From: Streptomyces chromofuscus
Lineage (GTDB): Bacteria > Actinomycetota > Actinomycetes > Streptomycetales > Streptomycetaceae
NCBI RefSeq assembly: GCF_015160875.1
Contig: NZ_CP063374.1
Location: forward strand, 3,224,001 to 3,288,000
DNA length: 64,000 nt
Direction: 5' to 3'
A program made the translations under genes and the position numbers. Under the pieces are notes generated by a model, which did not search any database, was not told the DNA's origin, and saw only the letters and a list, made by a program, of their open reading frames with translations. Of the stretch, positions 29,152 through 44,213 are shown piece after piece (position 1 is the first letter of the stretch; every line of letters begins with the position of its first letter).

Positions 29152-30140
29152 TGGACCGGACCACTGACAACGCCGGGCAGAACGGGGACCCGGGCAACGC
29201 CCGAGCGGCCCTGGAAGCCCTGCGCGCCGAGATCGCCAAGGCCGTGGTCGGCCAGGATCCCGCCGTGACCGGCCTCGTCGTCGCCCTGCTCTGCCGCGGA
29301 CACGTCCTGCTCGAAGGAGTCCCCGGAGTCGCCAAAACACTGCTCGTCCGCGCCCTGGCCTCCGCACTGGAACTGGACACCAAGCGTGTCCAGTTCACCC
29401 CCGACCTGATGCCGAGCGACGTGACCGGCTCCCTCGTCTACGACGCCCGCACCGCCGAGTTCTCCTTCCAGCCCGGCCCGGTCTTCACCAACCTCCTCCT
29501 CGCCGACGAGATCAACCGCACGCCTCCGAAGACCCAGTCGTCCCTCCTCGAGGCCATGGAGGAACGCCAGGTCACGGTCGACGGCATTCCCCGCCCTCTG
29601 CCCGAGCCGTTCCTGGTCGCCGCGACCCAGAACCCGGTCGAGTACGAGGGCACCTACCCCCTTCCCGAAGCCCAGCTGGACCGTTTCCTCCTCAAACTCA
29701 CCATCCCCCTGCCCTCCCGCCAGGACGAGATCGACGTCCTCACCCGCCACGCCGAGGGCTTCAATCCGCGCGACCTGCGCGCCGCCGGCGTGCGCCCCGT
29801 AGCGGGCACCGCCGTCCTGGACGCCGCCCGCGCGGCCGTCGCCAAGACGACGGTGTCCCCCGAGATCACGGCGTACGTCGTCGACATCTGCCGGGCCACC
29901 CGCGAGTCGCCGTCCCTCACCCTGGGCGTGTCCCCCCGAGGCGCCACCGCCCTGCTGGCCACCTCACGCGCGTGGGCATGGCTCACCGGCCGCGACTACG
30001 TCACCCCCGACGACGTGAAGGCGCTGGCCCTCCCGACCCTCCGCCACCGCGTCCAGCTCCGCCCCGAGGCCGAGATGGAAGGCGTGACGGCCGACTCCGT
30101 CATCACCGCGATCCTCTCCCACGTCCCGGTCCCGCGCTGA
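29148..30140 (+). CDS. moxR: MoxR-family AAA+ ATPase
   Basis: A 330-residue AAA+ chaperone-like ATPase. Walker A is GVPGVAKT, Walker B LLADEINR, with the MoxR hallmarks TPDLMPSDVTGS, ATQNPVEYEGTYPLPEAQLDRF and the sensor 2/lid region LGVSPRGATALL. MoxR proteins act with neighbouring DUF58/VWA proteins in maturation or stress tolerance of membrane or periplasmic complexes. The ATG at 29148 overlaps the DUF4350 stop; AGAGAGG lies 10 nt upstream. The stop overlaps the DUF58 start (TGATG). Its client is unknown. Confidence 0.95.
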   Translation: MMDRTTDNAGQNGDPGNARAALEALRAEIAKAVVGQDPAVTGLVVALLCRGHVLLEGVPGVAKTLLVRALASALELDTKRVQFTPDLMPSDVTGSLVYDARTAEFSFQPGPVFTNLLLADEINRTPPKTQSSLLEAMEERQVTVDGIPRPLPEPFLVAATQNPVEYEGTYPLPEAQLDRFLLKLTIPLPSRQDEIDVLTRHAEGFNPRDLRAAGVRPVAGTAVLDAARAAVAKTTVSPEITAYVVDICRATRESPSLTLGVSPRGATALLATSRAWAWLTGRDYVTPDDVKALALPTLRHRVQLRPEAEMEGVTADSVITAILSHVPVPR

Positions 30141-31450
30141 TGGCCCTCACCGGACGCGCCGCACTCCTTGCGGCCCTGGGCTCTCTCCCCGTCGGCCTGT
30201 GGGAACCCAGCTGGACAGGCATTCTGGCCGTGAACGGCCCTCTGGCCCTCGCCTGTGCCTGCGACTACGCCCTCGCCGCCCCAGTACGACGCCTCGGGCT
30301 GACCCGCTCCGGCGACACGTCGGCACGCCTGGGCGAAACAGCCGACGTCACCCTCACGCTCACCAACCCTTCCCGCCGCCCACTGCGCGCCCAGCTCCGC
30401 GACGCCTGGCCCCCCAGCAGCTGGCAGCCGGGCACCGAGGGAGAAGCCTCCCGCCACCGCCTGACGGTCCCCCCGGGGGAACGCCGCCGCGTCACCACCC
30501 GCGTACGCCCCACCCGCCGCGGCGACCACCAGGCTGACCGCGTGACGATCCGCTCCTACGGCCCGCTGGGCCTGTTCGCCCGCCAAGGCACGCACAAGGT
30601 TCCCTGGACCGTACGCGTCCTGCCTCCCTTCACCAGCCGCAAACACCTGCCGTCCAAACTGGCCCGCCTCCGCGAACTCGACGGCCGCACCAGCGTCCTC
30701 CAACGAGGCGAAGGCACGGAATTCGACAGCCTGCGCGAGTACGTCCCCGGCGACGACACCCGGTCCATCGACTGGCGCGCCACAGCCCGCCAGACCACGG
30801 TCGCGGTACGCACCTGGCGCCCCGAACGCGACCGTCACATCCTTCTGGTCCTCGATACCGGCCGGACCTCAGCCGGCCGAGTGGGAGACGCCCCACGCCT
30901 GGACGCCTCCATGGACGCCGCGCTGCTCCTGGCCGCCCTCGCCTCCCGCGCCGGCGACCGCGTCGACCTGCTCGCCTACGACCGACGGGTACGCGCCCTG
31001 GTCCAGGGCCGCACCGCAGGCGACGTCCTTCCCTCCCTGGTCAACGCCATGGCGACCGTCGAACCGGAACTCGTCGAAACGGACGCCCGAGGCCTCGCCG
31101 CCACAGCCCTCCGCACCGCCCCCCGCAACTCCTTGATCGTCCTGCTCAGCACCCTCGACGCGGCCCCAGTGGAAGAAGGCCTGCTGCCGGTCCTCCCTCA
31201 GCTCACACAACGCCACACGGTCCTCGTGGCGTCGGTGGCAGACCCCCACATTGCCCGCATGGCAACGTCCAGAGGAAACGCGGAGGCGATCTACGACGCC
31301 GCAGCCGCCGCCCAGGCCCAGTCCGAACGCCACCGCACCGCCGAACAACTCCGCCGATACGGCGTCTCGGTGGTGGACGCGACGCCGAACGACTTGGCGC
31401 CGGCACTGGCGGATGCCTACCTGGCCCTGAAAACCTCGGGCAGGTTGTGA
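30140..31450 (+). CDS. DUF58 domain protein, MoxR partner
   Basis: A 436-residue protein with two N-terminal membrane helices (about 5-45), an Ig-like segment (TLTLTNPSRRPLRAQLRDA) and the DUF58 core with FDSLREYVPGDDTRSIDWRA, followed by a von Willebrand A-like fold (ILLVLDTG). The MIDAS-like DxG lacks the full DxSxS pattern, as is usual for DUF58. It is the last gene of the plus-strand operon. Its usual downstream companions, spoIIM-like and RDD genes, occur only after the rRNA operon. Confidence 0.92.
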   Translation: MALTGRAALLAALGSLPVGLWEPSWTGILAVNGPLALACACDYALAAPVRRLGLTRSGDTSARLGETADVTLTLTNPSRRPLRAQLRDAWPPSSWQPGTEGEASRHRLTVPPGERRRVTTRVRPTRRGDHQADRVTIRSYGPLGLFARQGTHKVPWTVRVLPPFTSRKHLPSKLARLRELDGRTSVLQRGEGTEFDSLREYVPGDDTRSIDWRATARQTTVAVRTWRPERDRHILLVLDTGRTSAGRVGDAPRLDASMDAALLLAALASRAGDRVDLLAYDRRVRALVQGRTAGDVLPSLVNAMATVEPELVETDARGLAATALRTAPRNSLIVLLSTLDAAPVEEGLLPVLPQLTQRHTVLVASVADPHIARMATSRGNAEAIYDAAAAAQAQSERHRTAEQLRRYGVSVVDATPNDLAPALADAYLALKTSGRL

Positions 31451-31499
31451 GCCGACTGGGGTTTCATCCCCCGAAGCCTTGCAATTCCCCGAAAACGCA

Positions 31500-31531
31500 G
31501 AAAACCCCGCATCCGAAGATGCGGGGTTTTC
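31500..31531. terminator. Strong bidirectional terminator between the MoxR operon and the rRNA operon
   Basis: GAAAACCCCGCATC faces GATGCGGGGTTTTC with a CGAA tetraloop. T runs follow on both strands, which is unusual for this genome and marks an efficient intrinsic terminator. It ends the minus-strand rRNA transcript about 10 bp past 5S and the plus-strand DUF58 transcript. Confidence 0.95.
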
Positions 31532-31540
31532 TCAATATTT

Positions 31541-31659
31541 GTTCGGCGGCGTCCTACTCTCCCACAGGGTCCCCCCTGCAGTACCATCGGCGCTGTAAGG
31601 CTTAGCTTCCGGGTTCGGAATGTAACCGGGCGTTTCCCTCACGCTATGACCACCGAAAC
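31541..31659 (-). rRNA. rrf: 5S ribosomal RNA
   Basis: On the minus strand the RNA begins GTTTCGGTGGTCATAGCG and ends near GACGCCGCCGAAC, about 119 nt, matching actinobacterial 5S. Characteristic inner segments include CCCGGTTACATTCCGAACCC and GATGGTACTGCAGGGGG. The exact 3' end may extend a few bases. It is the last gene of the operon. Confidence 0.97.
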
Positions 31660-31719
31660 ACTATGAAACACAACCGCACCACCCATCAGGGCGGGGTTGT
31701 TCGTGGTTTCAGAACCAAC

Positions 31720-31735
31720 ACAGTGGACGCGAGCA
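31720..31735 (-). ncRNA. 3' arm of the 23S precursor processing stem
   Basis: ACAGTGGACGCGAGCA (as read on the plus strand) is the exact reverse complement of the segment at 34860-34875. In the transcript the two arms pair for 16 bp and bring the 23S ends together, the expected RNase III substrate. Confidence 0.85.
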
Positions 31736-31740
31736 ACTGA

Positions 31741-36682
<4,942 letters not shown>

Positions 36683-37130
36683 TGTTTACCGGTGATCCGG
36701 TGACACACACGGGAGCGGAACCGTCGAGCGGAATAAGCCCGACCGTTCACAGCGTCCTCGCTGTGTTTTCTTCAAAGGAACCACGTCCCGGTCTGATGAC
36801 CGGAGACGGGGTATCAACATATCTGGCGTTGACTTTTGGCACGCTGTTGAGTTCTCAAGGAACGGACGCTTCCTTTGTACTCACCCGAGATACTCTCTCG
36901 GGCTTTCCTCCGGGCGCTTCCCTTCGGTGTTTCCGACTCTATCAGATCTTTTCTCGATCCGATTTCCTCGGTGCTTTCCAGGTTCCCGCTTTCGCGTTTC
37001 CCTTTCCGGCGGTTCCGACTTTATCAGAGGTTTTCAGCCGGGCTGACCGACCGACCATCCGATTCGTCGGGGAGCTTCGCCAAAACTGACGTTTCTGGAA
37101 GCAGATAGTTTCTCAAGGTGCCGACCGGTT
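36683..37130 (-). promoter_or_regulatory. rRNA operon leader and multiple promoters
   Basis: Two near-identical -10 regions are seen on the minus strand: GATAGAGTCGG (TAGAGT at 36936-36941) and GATAAAGTCGG (TAAAGT at 37018-37023). Each has a poor -35, as is typical of Streptomyces rRNA promoters. The leader carries CCTTGAGAACTCAACAGCG (around 36843-36861), the conserved antitermination or processing element. The region is much lower in GC than the flanking genes. The number of active promoters is inferred. Confidence 0.8.
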
Positions 37131-37237
37131 GAGCCCCAGTCCAGGCAACTGTTTGAATCTACCTCCCCACGCGCTCCGTGTCAACGGCTCCTGTGGGGCG
37201 AAGAGGAGACTAGCAGTCTTGGAGGCCTGTCCGCACA

Positions 37238-38245
37238 TCAGGCCGCGGTCGGCACGGCGGCGCTGCGCTCGGCCGCGTCCACGTCGCCTGTCTCCCCGGC
37301 TCGGGCAGCGCGCCGTCCGAGCACGTAGACGTACATGAGGAACGCGATCTCGGCTACGACACCGATGCCGATGCGGGCCCAGGTCGGCAGGCCCGAAGGG
37401 GTGACGAAACCTTCGATCGCGCCGGCGACGAAGAGGACCAGGGCGAGGCCGATCGCCATGCCGACGGCGGCTCGGCCCTCCTCGGCGAGGGCCTGTCTAC
37501 GCGTGCGTGGTCCTGGGTCGATCACCGTCCAGCCGAGCCGCAGCCCCGTGCCGGCGGCTACGAAGACCGCTGTCAGCTCCAGCAGCCCATGCGGAAGGAC
37601 AAGGCCGAGGAAGGTGTCGAGTCGTCCTGCTGAGGACATCAGGCCGAAGCCGATGCCCAGGTTGAGCATGTTCTGGAAGAGGATCCAGAGGACGGGGAGA
37701 CCCAGAAAGACACCGAAGACCAGGCACATCGCGGCGGCCTGGGCGTTGTTCGTCCAGACGCGGGCGGCGAAGGACGCCGCGGGGTGCGTGGAGTAGTAGC
37801 TCTCGTACTCACCGCCGGGGCGGGTGAGCTCACGCAGTTCGCTCGGTGCCGCGATGGTGGCCTGCACTTCCGGGTGCGTACCGATCCACCAGCCGAGCAG
37901 CGCCGCGACGAGAGTCGACAGAAGCGCGGTGGGAACCCACCAGTGGCGCGACCGGTAGACGGCGGCGGGGAAGCCGTAGGCGAGGAAGCGGGTGACATCG
38001 CGCCATGAGGCACGTCGAGTGCCCGTCACCGCACTACGCGCGCGTCCCACCAGTTGGCTGAGGCGACCCGTCAGCTGGGGATCGGGTGCGCTGGACTGGA
38101 TCAGGGAAAGATGAGTGGCGGTGCGCTGGTAGAGCGCGACGAGTTCGTCGGTCTCGGCGCCGGTGAGTCTGCGCTGGCGCCGGAGCAGGTCCTCCAGGCG
38201 GTCCCATTCCGCCCGGTGGGCGGACACGAAGACGTCGAGGTCCAT
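37238..38245 (-). CDS. Stage II sporulation protein M-like membrane protein (SpoIIM/DUF95)
   Basis: A 335-residue protein with a soluble N-terminal part (MDLDVFVSAHRAEWDRLEDL) and five or so membrane helices (for example WWVPTALLSTLVAALLGWW and AAAMCLVFGVFLGLPVLWILF). The SpoIIM core GIGFGLMSSAGRLDTFLGLVL is clear. In Bacillus SpoIIM helps assemble the DMP peptidoglycan machinery; in Actinobacteria the gene normally sits beside moxR, DUF58 and RDD genes, so a role in that membrane system is more likely than sporulation. It is divergent from the RDD gene. Confidence 0.92.
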   Translation of the reverse strand: MDLDVFVSAHRAEWDRLEDLLRRQRRLTGAETDELVALYQRTATHLSLIQSSAPDPQLTGRLSQLVGRARSAVTGTRRASWRDVTRFLAYGFPAAVYRSRHWWVPTALLSTLVAALLGWWIGTHPEVQATIAAPSELRELTRPGGEYESYYSTHPAASFAARVWTNNAQAAAMCLVFGVFLGLPVLWILFQNMLNLGIGFGLMSSAGRLDTFLGLVLPHGLLELTAVFVAAGTGLRLGWTVIDPGPRTRRQALAEEGRAAVGMAIGLALVLFVAGAIEGFVTPSGLPTWARIGIGVVAEIAFLMYVYVLGRRAARAGETGDVDAAERSAAVPTAA

Positions 38246-38377
38246 CGGTTTGCCTGCTCCTCGGCTGCTCGTCGGCGGGCCCGTCGTGAGTACCAGCTTG
38301 TCGTACTGCGATGCTCGGTTCCCTCAGCTTGGCAGACTGGCCGATCTCGGGGGCAGGCCAGGGGAAGGACGGCGGGC

Positions 38378-39385
38378 GTGAGTGAGCTGGTGACGGGCGA
38401 GGCGGTGGCGCTGGAGTTGCGCCCTGCGAGGCTGCCCAGCAGGGCGCTGGCCGTCCTGCTCGATCTGGTCGTGGCGTTTGCCGCGTACATGATCGTGACG
38501 GTAGTCCTGGTGATCTCCACGGCCTCTCTGGACGAAGCCGCTCGGATCGCGGTGTCCATTGCGACGTTCCTGCTGGTTCTGGTGGGTGCGCCGATCGCCG
38601 TGGAGACGCTCAGTCATGGGCGGTCGCTGGGGAAGATGGCGTTCGGGCTGCGGGTGGTGCGCGACGACGGCGGGCCGATCCGGTTCCGGCACGCACTGGT
38701 GCGGGGTGCCATCGGCGTGATCGAGATCCTGCTGACGCTCGGAGTCATCGCCTGTGTCGCGTCGCTCGTTTCGGAGCGCGGACGCCGGCTCGGAGATGTG
38801 TTCGCGGGAACCCTCGTCGTGAGAGAACGGATCCCCACGGCCCACGGTCGCTTTTCTCCCCCGCCACCGCCCTGGCTCGCGGGACGTTTCTCCGCCCTCG
38901 ATCTGTCGGCGGTCCCGGATGGGCTGTGGCTGGCGATACGGCAGTACCTGACGCGCATGCGTCAGCTCGATCCGCAGGTCGGCGCAGCCATGGCGGAACG
39001 GCTGGCCTCCGAACTCGCGGAGCGGACCGGGGCTCCGGTGCCGCAGGGGATACCGCCGGCCGTCTATCTGGCGGCGGTCGTGCAGGAGCGGCAGGCCCGG
39101 GAGATACGACGGGCCGCGGCGGGCGGGACGGATACCCGTGGGCCTGGTGGTGAGGGGCAGTACGAGGGTCGTGCCACGCCCGGGCCGTACCCCTACCCCT
39201 CCGTTGCCGCTACGCCGCCTGCCGGTGCCGGGCAGGTCCCCGCGGCTGCGCAGGTGGGGCATGAAGCAGCGCCGCGCGAGCGCAGTACCGAAGGGCCGGC
39301 GCAGACGCCACCGCCCGGGTCACAGCGAAGCAAGCAGCCTGACGACACGGATCGTCCCTCGACGGGGTTCGTGCCGCCTGCGTAA
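38378..39385 (+). CDS. RDD-family membrane protein
   Basis: A 335-residue protein. The RDD domain (about 10-150) has LPSRALAVLLDLVVAFAAYM in the first helix and further helices with TLSHGRSLGKMAFGLRVVRDDGG, then GDVFAGTLVV. The C-terminal half is soluble, with a helical segment (LTRMRQLDPQVGAAMAERLA) and a Pro/Gln-rich disordered tail. The start is the GTG at 38378 with GGAAGGA upstream; the longer frame to 38054 is antisense to spoIIM. Some RDD proteins are sodium/proton antiporters, but here linkage to SpoIIM and MoxR argues for a part in that complex. Confidence 0.9.
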   Translation: MSELVTGEAVALELRPARLPSRALAVLLDLVVAFAAYMIVTVVLVISTASLDEAARIAVSIATFLLVLVGAPIAVETLSHGRSLGKMAFGLRVVRDDGGPIRFRHALVRGAIGVIEILLTLGVIACVASLVSERGRRLGDVFAGTLVVRERIPTAHGRFSPPPPPWLAGRFSALDLSAVPDGLWLAIRQYLTRMRQLDPQVGAAMAERLASELAERTGAPVPQGIPPAVYLAAVVQERQAREIRRAAAGGTDTRGPGGEGQYEGRATPGPYPYPSVAATPPAGAGQVPAAAQVGHEAAPRERSTEGPAQTPPPGSQRSKQPDDTDRPSTGFVPPA

Positions 39386-39435
39386 GCCCGGCGCGTGCGC
39401 GGAACCCGGCAGGTCTCCTGCGGAAAGCCGTCGGG

Positions 39436-40050
39436 TCAGGGGAGAACGGACGGCGGCGAGTCCAGGTCCTCCAGCTCGATGCCGGGGGCTGCGAGGACCA
39501 CGTCTCCGGCGATGTGCACGAGGTGCTGCTCGCCCGTGTCCATGGCTGTGACCTGGTACTCGTCCACGGTCAGAGGGCCGTTGTCAGTGCCGTGTGCTTC
39601 TCTTTTCAGCAGAGCCCAGGACTGGTCCACGGTGCGCGGAGCGAGGACCGGGTCCGTGAAGGCGACGAGGCGTACGCGCGTCGCGGGGCCGGAAGGGGTG
39701 AGGCGCAGCAGACGGGTGGTGGCGATGAGGAACGCGGGGGAGGTGCCGGTGAAGGCGTGGGCGCGCGCGTTGCCTTCCGCAGCATCCGTGCCGGTGGGGT
39801 CCGTGCGGACCCAGGTGACGCCGTCGAGGGCGGCACCACGCACCTGCCAGCCCGCCGCGTGCAGTTCCAGACGGATGGGGCGGCCGAGTTCGTCGAGGGC
39901 GAGGTCGACGGAGCCGCGGTGATCGCCCGAGGGGGTGGTCAGCTGGGAGACGTAGCGCCAGCCGGACGGGCCGGGGGCGCAGTGGAAGTGCTCTTCTGCG
40001 AGGGGGGTGTGATCGTGCGGATCGTGGAGCGAATAGCGACCGCGGGGCAT
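39436..40050 (-). CDS. Hypothetical conserved protein
   Basis: A 204-residue soluble protein, MPRGRYSLHDPHDHTPLAEE, that I do not recognise as a named domain. It is rich in beta-strand-like segments with alternating hydrophobic residues (VSQLTTPSGDHRGSVDLALD, RVRLVAFTDPVLAPRTVDQS, TVDEYQVTAMDTGEQHLVHI), suggesting a beta-barrel or lipocalin-like ligand binder. No signal peptide is seen. The ATG at 40050 is preferred over the longer frame to 40137. It is immediately downstream of the ahcY terminator on the same strand and convergent with the RDD gene. Confidence 0.75.
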   Translation of the reverse strand: MPRGRYSLHDPHDHTPLAEEHFHCAPGPSGWRYVSQLTTPSGDHRGSVDLALDELGRPIRLELHAAGWQVRGAALDGVTWVRTDPTGTDAAEGNARAHAFTGTSPAFLIATTRLLRLTPSGPATRVRLVAFTDPVLAPRTVDQSWALLKREAHGTDNGPLTVDEYQVTAMDTGEQHLVHIAGDVVLAAPGIELEDLDSPPSVLP

Positions 40051-40121
40051 GGGGGTCCTGAGGTGTGACGGGTTGGTCCGGTTCGCCGCGACGAGTCGGT
40101 GACAGCTGGTACGGCCAAAGG

Positions 40122-40156
40122 GGCAGGCCCCCGGCACGGGGGTGCGGGGGCCTGCC
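40122..40156 (-). terminator. Terminator after ahcY
   Basis: A perfect 12-bp stem, GGCAGGCCCCCG facing CGGGGGCCTGCC, with an 11-nt loop, lies 67 bp after the ahcY stop codon. Confidence 0.85.
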
Positions 40157-40222
40157 TCGGAGGACCTGCTGCTGAGCTGCGCGTCAGTGCACGGGCGGCA
40201 GCTCAGCGGGCCGGCTGCGGAC

Positions 40223-42324
<2,102 letters not shown>

Positions 42325-42993
42325 GTGGACGAGATACGTCGCGTCATGGTGGCGGGCTGGCTGGTGGGGGTCCTGGGGGCGGTGCTGGTGATCACCTCTC
42401 TGCTGTCCCTGCGGGCGGGCTACAAGCTGGTCACCGTGCAGGGGGAGAGCATGACGCCCACGTACGGCGTCGGTGATCCCGTCGTCGTGGAGCGCGTCGG
42501 CGCGGAGGAGGTGCGGCGGGGCGATGTCGTGCTGTACCGGGTTCCGGAGCGCTACCAGGACGCGCACGTCCTGCAGCGGGTCGTCGGCCTGGGCGGCGAC
42601 CGAGTGGTGTGCTGTGCGGGGGCGGCGGGGACCGACAAAGAGCGGATCGTGCGCAACGGGGCGCCGCTCGTCGAGCCGTACGTCCGGGGCGGCATCGCCG
42701 ACGGGACGCATCGGCCGTACGACGTGCGGGTGCCGGAGGGGCGGCTGTTCGTGCTCGGTGACTACCGGCTGAACGCACGGGACTCGCGGGCCTTCGTCTC
42801 CGATCACGGCGGCACGGTCCCCGGCTCGGCCGTCGTCGGCCGGGTGACGGGCGACTACGTCGTGCCGGTGCTGCTCGCCCTGCTTCTCCTGGTCGGGGTC
42901 CTGCTGCTGTTCGGCGCGGCGCTGCTCGTGGCAGGGGCCCGGGACGTGCGACGGCGGCCGTCGACGATGCGGCTGTGGCCGGAGCACTTCTGA
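42325..42993 (+). CDS. Signal peptidase I-like protein lacking the catalytic lysine
   Basis: A 222-residue S26-family protein with an N-terminal TM (about 8-29), the nucleophile box GESMTPTY (Ser42) and the C-terminal box GDYRLNARDSR (Asp153-Ser154-Arg155). A second TM near the C-terminus (VVPVLLALLLLVGVLLLFGA) resembles secretory signal peptidases of Gram-positive bacteria. The box that should carry the general-base lysine (K-R-V-x-G) reads LQRVVGLGGD, with Gln84 in place of Lys. His81 is the nearest possible substitute. The enzyme may be inactive or use a different base. The start GTG at 42325 has GGAGGG upstream; ATGs at 42295 and 42346 are alternatives. Confidence 0.82.
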   Translation: MDEIRRVMVAGWLVGVLGAVLVITSLLSLRAGYKLVTVQGESMTPTYGVGDPVVVERVGAEEVRRGDVVLYRVPERYQDAHVLQRVVGLGGDRVVCCAGAAGTDKERIVRNGAPLVEPYVRGGIADGTHRPYDVRVPEGRLFVLGDYRLNARDSRAFVSDHGGTVPGSAVVGRVTGDYVVPVLLALLLLVGVLLLFGAALLVAGARDVRRRPSTMRLWPEHF

Positions 42994-43023
42994 AGCGCTG
43001 AAGCAGCGAAACACTGCTGAAGC

Positions 43024-43074
43024 CGTACGGCAGGGCCCCGCCGCTCCGGTGGGAGCGGCGGGGCCCTGTCGTAC
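43024..43074. terminator. Strong bidirectional terminator
   Basis: A 23-bp stem with one mismatch, from GTACGGCAGGGCCCC to the mirrored GGGGCCCTGTCGTAC, with a very short loop. It separates the signal-peptidase-like gene from the convergent CDF transporter gene. Confidence 0.92.
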
Positions 43075-43100
43075 GGGTCGGTGACCGATGCGGTGCGGAA

Positions 43101-44081
43101 TCAGTGGCCGGTGCCGTGCGGGGTCGGGCCGCCCGGGCTGGCCTCGCGGTCCGGGCCCTTGGCCGCTTCCGCCTCGCTGTAGATGTCCGGCTCCAGGTAG
43201 ATGACGCGGGCGATCGGGACGGCCTCGCGGACGCGGGCTTCGGCGGCGTCGATGGCGGAGGCGATCTCGGTGGCCGTGCCGTCGTGGCGGACGGCGATCT
43301 TGGCGGCGACGAGGAGCTCCTCGGGGCCGAGGTGCAGCGTGCGCATGTGGATGACGCCGGTGACGGTGGTGCCGTCGACGACCGAGGCCTCGATCTTCCT
43401 GACGTCCTCCACGCCGGCCGCCTCGCCGAGCAGCAGCGACTTGGTCTCGGCGGCCAGGACGAGCGCGATCAGAATGAGCAGGACGCCGATGCACAGGGTG
43501 CCGATGCCGTCCCAGACGCTGTCGCCGGTGATCAGGGCCAGGCCGACGCCGCCGAGGGCGAGGATCAGGCCGACGAGCGCGCCGAGGTCCTCCAGGAGGA
43601 CGACCGGCAGCTCCGGCGCCTTGGCGTGGCGGACGAACTCCTTCCAGGACTTCCGGCCGCGCAGGGCGTTGGACTCCTTGATGGCCGTCCGGAAGGAGAA
43701 CGTCTCGGCGATGATCGCGAAGACCAGGACGCCGACCGGCCAGTACCAGTGCTCGATCTCGTGCGGGTGCTTGATCTTCTCGTAGCCCTCGTAGATGGCG
43801 AACATACCACCGACCGAGAAGAGGACGATCGAGACGAGGAAGGCGTAGATGTAGCGCTCGCGTCCGTAACCGAAGGGGTGCTCCGGAGTCGCCTCGCGCT
43901 GGGCCTTCTTGCCGCCGAGGAGCAGCAGGCCCTGGTTGCCGGAGTCGGCCACCGAGTGCACCGACTCGGCCAGCATCGAGGACGAGCCACTGAAGAGGAA
44001 CGCCACGAACTTCGCTACCGCGATCGACAGATTGGCGAGCAGTGCCGCCACGATCGCCTTGGTGCCGCCTGACGCGCTCAT
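43101..44081 (-). CDS. Cation diffusion facilitator family transporter (ZnT9-like)
   Basis: A 326-residue CDF protein with about five or six membrane helices (for example AIVAALLANLSIAVAKFVAF, YIYAFLVSIVLFSVGGMFAIY and ALVGLILALGGVGLALITG) and a cytoplasmic C-terminal domain (about 215-300, HMRTLHLGPEELLVAAKIAV) of the CDF dimerisation type. The membrane metal-site motif is ESVHSVADSGNQ, close to the SLC30A9 subgroup; the paired helix has LLEDLGALVGL. Zinc, cobalt or manganese are possible cargoes. It lies 132 bp from manA on the same strand. Specificity is unknown. Confidence 0.92.
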   Translation of the reverse strand: MSASGGTKAIVAALLANLSIAVAKFVAFLFSGSSSMLAESVHSVADSGNQGLLLLGGKKAQREATPEHPFGYGRERYIYAFLVSIVLFSVGGMFAIYEGYEKIKHPHEIEHWYWPVGVLVFAIIAETFSFRTAIKESNALRGRKSWKEFVRHAKAPELPVVLLEDLGALVGLILALGGVGLALITGDSVWDGIGTLCIGVLLILIALVLAAETKSLLLGEAAGVEDVRKIEASVVDGTTVTGVIHMRTLHLGPEELLVAAKIAVRHDGTATEIASAIDAAEARVREAVPIARVIYLEPDIYSEAEAAKGPDREASPGGPTPHGTGH

Positions 44082-44213
44082 GTGTTCGCGTTGTCCCTTC
44101 GTATGCCGTCCATCAGGGCTTCGCCCGCTCGCGGGCTTTGCCGGTCCTTTGCCGGTGGGCCATTGTTGCAGCCCGGTCCGACACCGGCGCGCCAGGTCGG
44201 TACACCCGCTGGA

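Noticed and set aside
44110..44160. Terminator downstream of the CDF transporter gene start
   Set aside because: GCCCGC-TC-GCGGGC is short, has a 2-nt loop and lies at the 5' side of the gene, not its 3' end.
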